Assembly: GCA_009774765.1 (NCBI GenBank)
Contig: VSOK01000014.1
Location: forward strand, 3,982-50,639
Length of the DNA: 46,658 nt
Source: Bacteroidales bacterium
GTDB lineage: Bacteria > Bacteroidota > Bacteroidia > Bacteroidales > UBA932
Reading direction: 5' to 3'
This document shows positions 43,693 through 46,658 of the stretch, in pieces. A program made the position numbers and the translations under genes. The notes beneath the pieces are model-generated. The model made no database searches. It worked only from the letters and a program-made list of their open reading frames with translations, and had not been told where the DNA came from. The stretch's first letter is position 1. Each line of letters opens with the position of its first letter.

Positions 43693-45282
43693 TTATCGAT
43701 ATGCCTTTACATCCCACCATACCCGGGTTCCCATCTGGTCGCCTTTGGCTTCCGCCGACTCTCCGTTGAGTATGGATATCGCCTCGTTGAGGTTTTCAAG
43801 GTTCTCGTTGTATTCCTCTATAGGATATATGAGTCTTCTTGCGTGACGGTTGGCATCTATAGGGTCTGGACCAAGGTTCTGAGGAGCAGGGAGCAGTCTC
43901 GGGTAGCCCGTCCTGCGGTATTCGGCCCAGGCTTCGTTGCCGAGAGGGAAGATGGCTATCCATTTCTGGGTGATGATCTGCTCGAGGTTGGTCTCCTCGT
44001 CCCCTGTCACGTCCCAGGCAATCTTGCATTCGCTCATCTTCCTTTCCCCGCTGTATTTCCCGAGAGGGTCGATATACAGTTCCGGAGTGTGCTCGGTGTC
44101 CAGCAGATACTCCTTGGCTCCCGCCGCTCCGCGTTCCTCGAACGAGAGGGTGACTCCGGCCTCGTAATGCTCCTTGGCCTTTGCCTTGTCGTTGTTCAGG
44201 CGCAGTTCATATTCCGAGAGGAGGAAGTTAACCTCGGCGGCGTTCATCCATAGTACCGGGTCGCTTGGAGTCACTGACATGTTGGAATAGTTCTCTATGA
44301 AGTCAGCCTTGCTCGAGATGGCCGAGCCGATACGCAGGCCGACATATTTGCGGCTTGCCTCGTCTTCGGAGCCCGGGTTGTTCTTGGTGAACATCTTCTC
44401 GAGGCGAGGGTCGTTGTAGCCTGACATATAACTGAGGATGTCGGCTCCGGCCCGGTGGTCACTCCAGTCATTGTAGATGAGAGCCAATTTGTTGTCCACG
44501 GGATGTATGTATGCATTGTCGGCATTGGTCAGGATAAGTCCTCCCGCAATCGCCTCAGAGGCCTTTTGTGCGGCAAGTTCCGGCCTGACATAGCTGATAC
44601 GCATAGCCATTCTGAGTTTCAGGGAGTTGGCGTACTTTATCCATTTGGAGATGTCACCGTAGTAGACTCTGTCGTATTTGTTCCACGCCGAGGCGGAAAG
44701 GTTGCGGTTGTTCTCCAGAGTGGCTATTGCGAGATCCAGCTCTTCGAACATCGTTGTATATACTTCTTCCTGGGAATCATATTTGACTTTGACCTTTTCA
44801 GTAGTGAGCACGTTGCTGTATGGTATGGGGCCGTAGGAGTCTGTCATACGGTGCATTACAGCCACTCTGAACAGGTTGGCGAAAGCTATCGCCACCTCGT
44901 CGTCAGTTCCGGAAAGGATTCCTCTGTACGGTGTGTAGAGTTCAGTGATGACATCCTTGAACGGCTTTGCACGCCAGTCGTCGCTTGGGTTGTATGTTTC
45001 CCAGCGGGTAAGCCAGGTGTCCACTGTAGAGCCCATATATCCGGCGAACGGACAGCCTACAAGGCTTTCTATGAACTGGTACTGGTGCTCCTGCATAGGT
45101 ACGACGAGGCTTTGTAGTGAAACTATCTTGGTTCCTGTACGGTAGTTGTTGACGTCCATCTGGTCACCCTTTACCTGGTTCGGGTTGGTATTCAGTGTCT
45201 CGAACCGTCCGAGGCAGGATGTCAGCGTCGACAGCAATGCCGCGATGAGCAGGGCTGAAAATATTGTATTCTTCTGTTTCAT
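43693..45282 (-). CDS. SusD-like lipoprotein of the N-glycan locus
   Basis: This 529-residue lipoprotein has the lipobox LLSTLTSC. It is of the SusD-like_2 type: RFETLNTNPNQVKGDQMD at the start of the mature protein, FRVAVMHRMTDSYGPIPYSN, and DEVAIAFANLFR. WIKYANSLKLRMAMRISYV and AEVNFLLSEYELR in the TPR region, and WAEYRRTGYPRLLP near the end, complete the set. It would lid the SusC barrel encoded 12 bases upstream and capture released N-glycan. The family form differs from the SusD at 6775, so the two loci are not recent duplicates. Confidence 0.93.
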   Translation of the reverse strand: MKQKNTIFSALLIAALLSTLTSCLGRFETLNTNPNQVKGDQMDVNNYRTGTKIVSLQSLVVPMQEHQYQFIESLVGCPFAGYMGSTVDTWLTRWETYNPSDDWRAKPFKDVITELYTPYRGILSGTDDEVAIAFANLFRVAVMHRMTDSYGPIPYSNVLTTEKVKVKYDSQEEVYTTMFEELDLAIATLENNRNLSASAWNKYDRVYYGDISKWIKYANSLKLRMAMRISYVRPELAAQKASEAIAGGLILTNADNAYIHPVDNKLALIYNDWSDHRAGADILSYMSGYNDPRLEKMFTKNNPGSEDEASRKYVGLRIGSAISSKADFIENYSNMSVTPSDPVLWMNAAEVNFLLSEYELRLNNDKAKAKEHYEAGVTLSFEERGAAGAKEYLLDTEHTPELYIDPLGKYSGERKMSECKIAWDVTGDEETNLEQIITQKWIAIFPLGNEAWAEYRRTGYPRLLPAPQNLGPDPIDANRHARRLIYPIEEYNENLENLNEAISILNGESAEAKGDQMGTRVWWDVKAYR

Positions 45283-45294
45283 GGATATGCTGTG

Positions 45295-46658
45295 TTAGAA
45301 GTCAAGTTTGATGTTGAAGCCCATACTGCGGAGCGAAGGCATCATAAAGTAGTCGATACCCTGGTAGTTGTTGCCCGTGGAGGCTACGGCCTCCGGGTCG
45401 AACGGTGCCTTGCAGTATATCATCCAGAGGTTGTGGCCGACTGCGGAGATGGTGAGGGAGCATTTGTCCTTGAACCATTTGCGTGGCAGAGTGTAACCTA
45501 TGGAGAGTTCCTGCAGGCGGAAGTTTGTCGCATCGTAGGTATAGTATTGCGGCAGTCCGCTCTGGGAACCGATGGCCTGATACCATTTCTGCGCGTCTAC
45601 TCTTATACGTCTGTTGACCATTACACCTCCGGCGTCTCTTGCGTCCGCCGAGGCCTTGGACACTCCGTAGAGGTCGAGGTTGGCCTGTGTGGCTGAGTAG
45701 CATACTCCACCGATGCGGCCGCTGAACAGGAATCCGAGGTGAACTCCCTTGTAGCTCAAATCGTTGCGCCAGGCGAGGTTGTATTTAGGGAAGACGCTTC
45801 CAAGGAGGATTTCCCTGCCGTCGTCCACCATTGTGATCTGTCCCGCATCGTCGATGTCTATATATCCCTTTTCATTGTATTTGATGTTTGAGGTGGTATA
45901 CAGATCTCCGAGAGTTCCTCCTTTCTTCAGGATATATTTTGCTTTTCCGAGGCCTTTGATTGGCAGTTTTTCAAGGTTGAGGTCCTCTCCTGTGATCGGG
46001 TTCTTGGCATTGCCGGCGAGTTCCATTATCTCGTTCCTGTTCCAGCTGAAAGTGAAGTTGCTGTCCCATGTGAATCCCTGCCAGGTGTGGTTGTAGCCTA
46101 CCGAGGCTTCAACTCCGGTGTTGCGCACGTTGCCGGTCTGAAGGTAGATGGTGGTGTAGCCGGATGACGGCGGAAGCTGAGGGTCGAATGTCTGGTTGTA
46201 GGTGTCAGCCATATACCACGAGAGGTTTACGCTGAGGTCCTGCCACAGACTCGCCTCAAGACCCACCTCGTAGGTGAGCGTACGTTCCGGTTTCAGGTCG
46301 CCTATAGGGTAGTGGGTCTTGTCTTTCCAGATCTTGTTGGTCGCGTCGTACTCGTATGTGGGTATGGTGAGGAATCTCGGGAAAGGCATTCCGACCGATG
46401 CGACGGATGCTCTTACTTTCAGATAGCTTAGCGCACCCATTTCCCAAAGTCCTGTAGGTACCCAGGAGAGACCGGCAGAAGGGTAGAAGAAGCTTTTCTG
46501 AGGAGATCCGGCGAGCTGTGAAGCCCAGTCGTTACGGCCCGTCACTGTCAGGAACAGGGTCTTGTTCCAGCCGAACTCCACGCTTCCGAATACGGACTGG
46601 GTCTCGTCGTTCCAGCCGGACTTGCTCGCGCGTTTCTTTATGTCGTCGAGGTCGAAGA
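45295..46658 (-). CDS. SusC-family TonB-dependent transporter, C-terminal part (cut by window end)
   Basis: The frame is open from the window edge to the stop at 45295 and covers about 454 residues of the beta-barrel. Family strands are LFLTVTGRNDWASQL, FFYPSAGLSWVPTG and RTLTYEVGLEASLWQDLSVN. NTGVEASVGYNHTWQGF, FPKYNLAWRNDLSYKGVHLGFLF and a closing MGFNIKLDF follow. The plug and N-terminal domain lie outside the window. A GTG at 46581 is inside the barrel and is not a start. It pairs with the SusD-like gene 12 bases downstream and would import the oligosaccharide released by the GH18 enzyme. Confidence 0.93.
   Translation of the reverse strand, partial: FDLDDIKKRASKSGWNDETQSVFGSVEFGWNKTLFLTVTGRNDWASQLAGSPQKSFFYPSAGLSWVPTGLWEMGALSYLKVRASVASVGMPFPRFLTIPTYEYDATNKIWKDKTHYPIGDLKPERTLTYEVGLEASLWQDLSVNLSWYMADTYNQTFDPQLPPSSGYTTIYLQTGNVRNTGVEASVGYNHTWQGFTWDSNFTFSWNRNEIMELAGNAKNPITGEDLNLEKLPIKGLGKAKYILKKGGTLGDLYTTSNIKYNEKGYIDIDDAGQITMVDDGREILLGSVFPKYNLAWRNDLSYKGVHLGFLFSGRIGGVCYSATQANLDLYGVSKASADARDAGGVMVNRRIRVDAQKWYQAIGSQSGLPQYYTYDATNFRLQELSIGYTLPRKWFKDKCSLTISAVGHNLWMIYCKAPFDPEAVASTGNNYQGIDYFMMPSLRSMGFNIKLDF

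Noticed and set aside
1..46658. CRISPR arrays, rRNA, tRNA and complete insertion sequences
   Set aside because: No regularly spaced repeats, RNA gene signatures or transposase with terminal inverted repeats were seen on reading the intergenic regions. tRNA detection by eye is not exhaustive.

Overview
The window looks like a chromosomal segment of a gut-type Bacteroidota (order Bacteroidales). Evidence: two SusC/SusD outer-membrane pairs, many lipoproteins with short signal peptides, Bacteroidales domain families (DUF4493, PCMD, DUF1735, DUF4988, BACON), and promoter elements of the Bacteroides type (TTTG, about 19-21 bp, TAnnTTTG). The genus cannot be fixed from the sequence. No rRNA, tRNA, CRISPR array or complete insertion sequence was seen. 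Domain names come from reading the protein sequences, not from searches.

Layout. (1) 1-3.4 kb is an AT-rich accessory patch: a tandemly duplicated cassette of secreted proteins of unknown function, a decayed RHS-core fragment, a secreted TonB-C-terminal-like protein and remnants of a deleted second cassette copy. (2) 3.6-10.1 kb is a SusC/SusD locus with a secreted endonuclease/exonuclease/phosphatase (EEP) enzyme and a lipoprotein that may be a catalytically dead EEP relative. (3) 10.2-19.8 kb is mostly housekeeping: hutH, an OmpA-like porin, an operon of a NeuA-like cytidylyltransferase, aguA, aguB and purT, then a HAD phosphatase and a divergent acyl-CoA-synthetase-like ligase. (4) 19.9-28.0 kb (minus) is a five-gene surface operon: four lipoproteins built from DUF4493, FnIII-like and PCMD modules, plus one outer-membrane barrel. 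Divergent from it, 28.1-30.9 kb holds two consecutive barrel/lipoprotein pairs. This block is the best candidate for an undescribed surface system. (5) 31.1-33.1 kb is htpG. (6) 33.7-36.7 kb holds an Rpn-family PD-(D/E)XK nuclease and a convergent, AT-rich P-loop/deaminase fusion matching the anti-phage dCTP deaminase family. (7) 36.9 kb to the end (minus) is a polysaccharide-utilisation locus resembling the Bacteroides thetaiotaomicron BT3983-BT3987 N-glycan locus: SusC (truncated by the window), SusD-like_2, a GH18-fold binding lipoprotein, DUF1735-LamG, DUF1735-GH18 without catalytic acid, an active-looking GH18 endo-beta-N-acetylglucosaminidase, and a DUF4988/BACON lipoprotein.

How the genes work together. 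In the N-glycan locus, surface lipoproteins bind glycoprotein glycans, the GH18 enzyme releases the oligosaccharide and SusCD imports it. In the first SusCD locus a secreted EEP enzyme would produce the import substrate, possibly from nucleic acid or a phosphodiester lipid. AguA and AguB turn agmatine into putrescine. The dCTP deaminase would deplete dCTP during phage infection. The DUF4493/PCMD block has no known biochemical role; its architecture suggests a surface assembly or ligand-binding complex.
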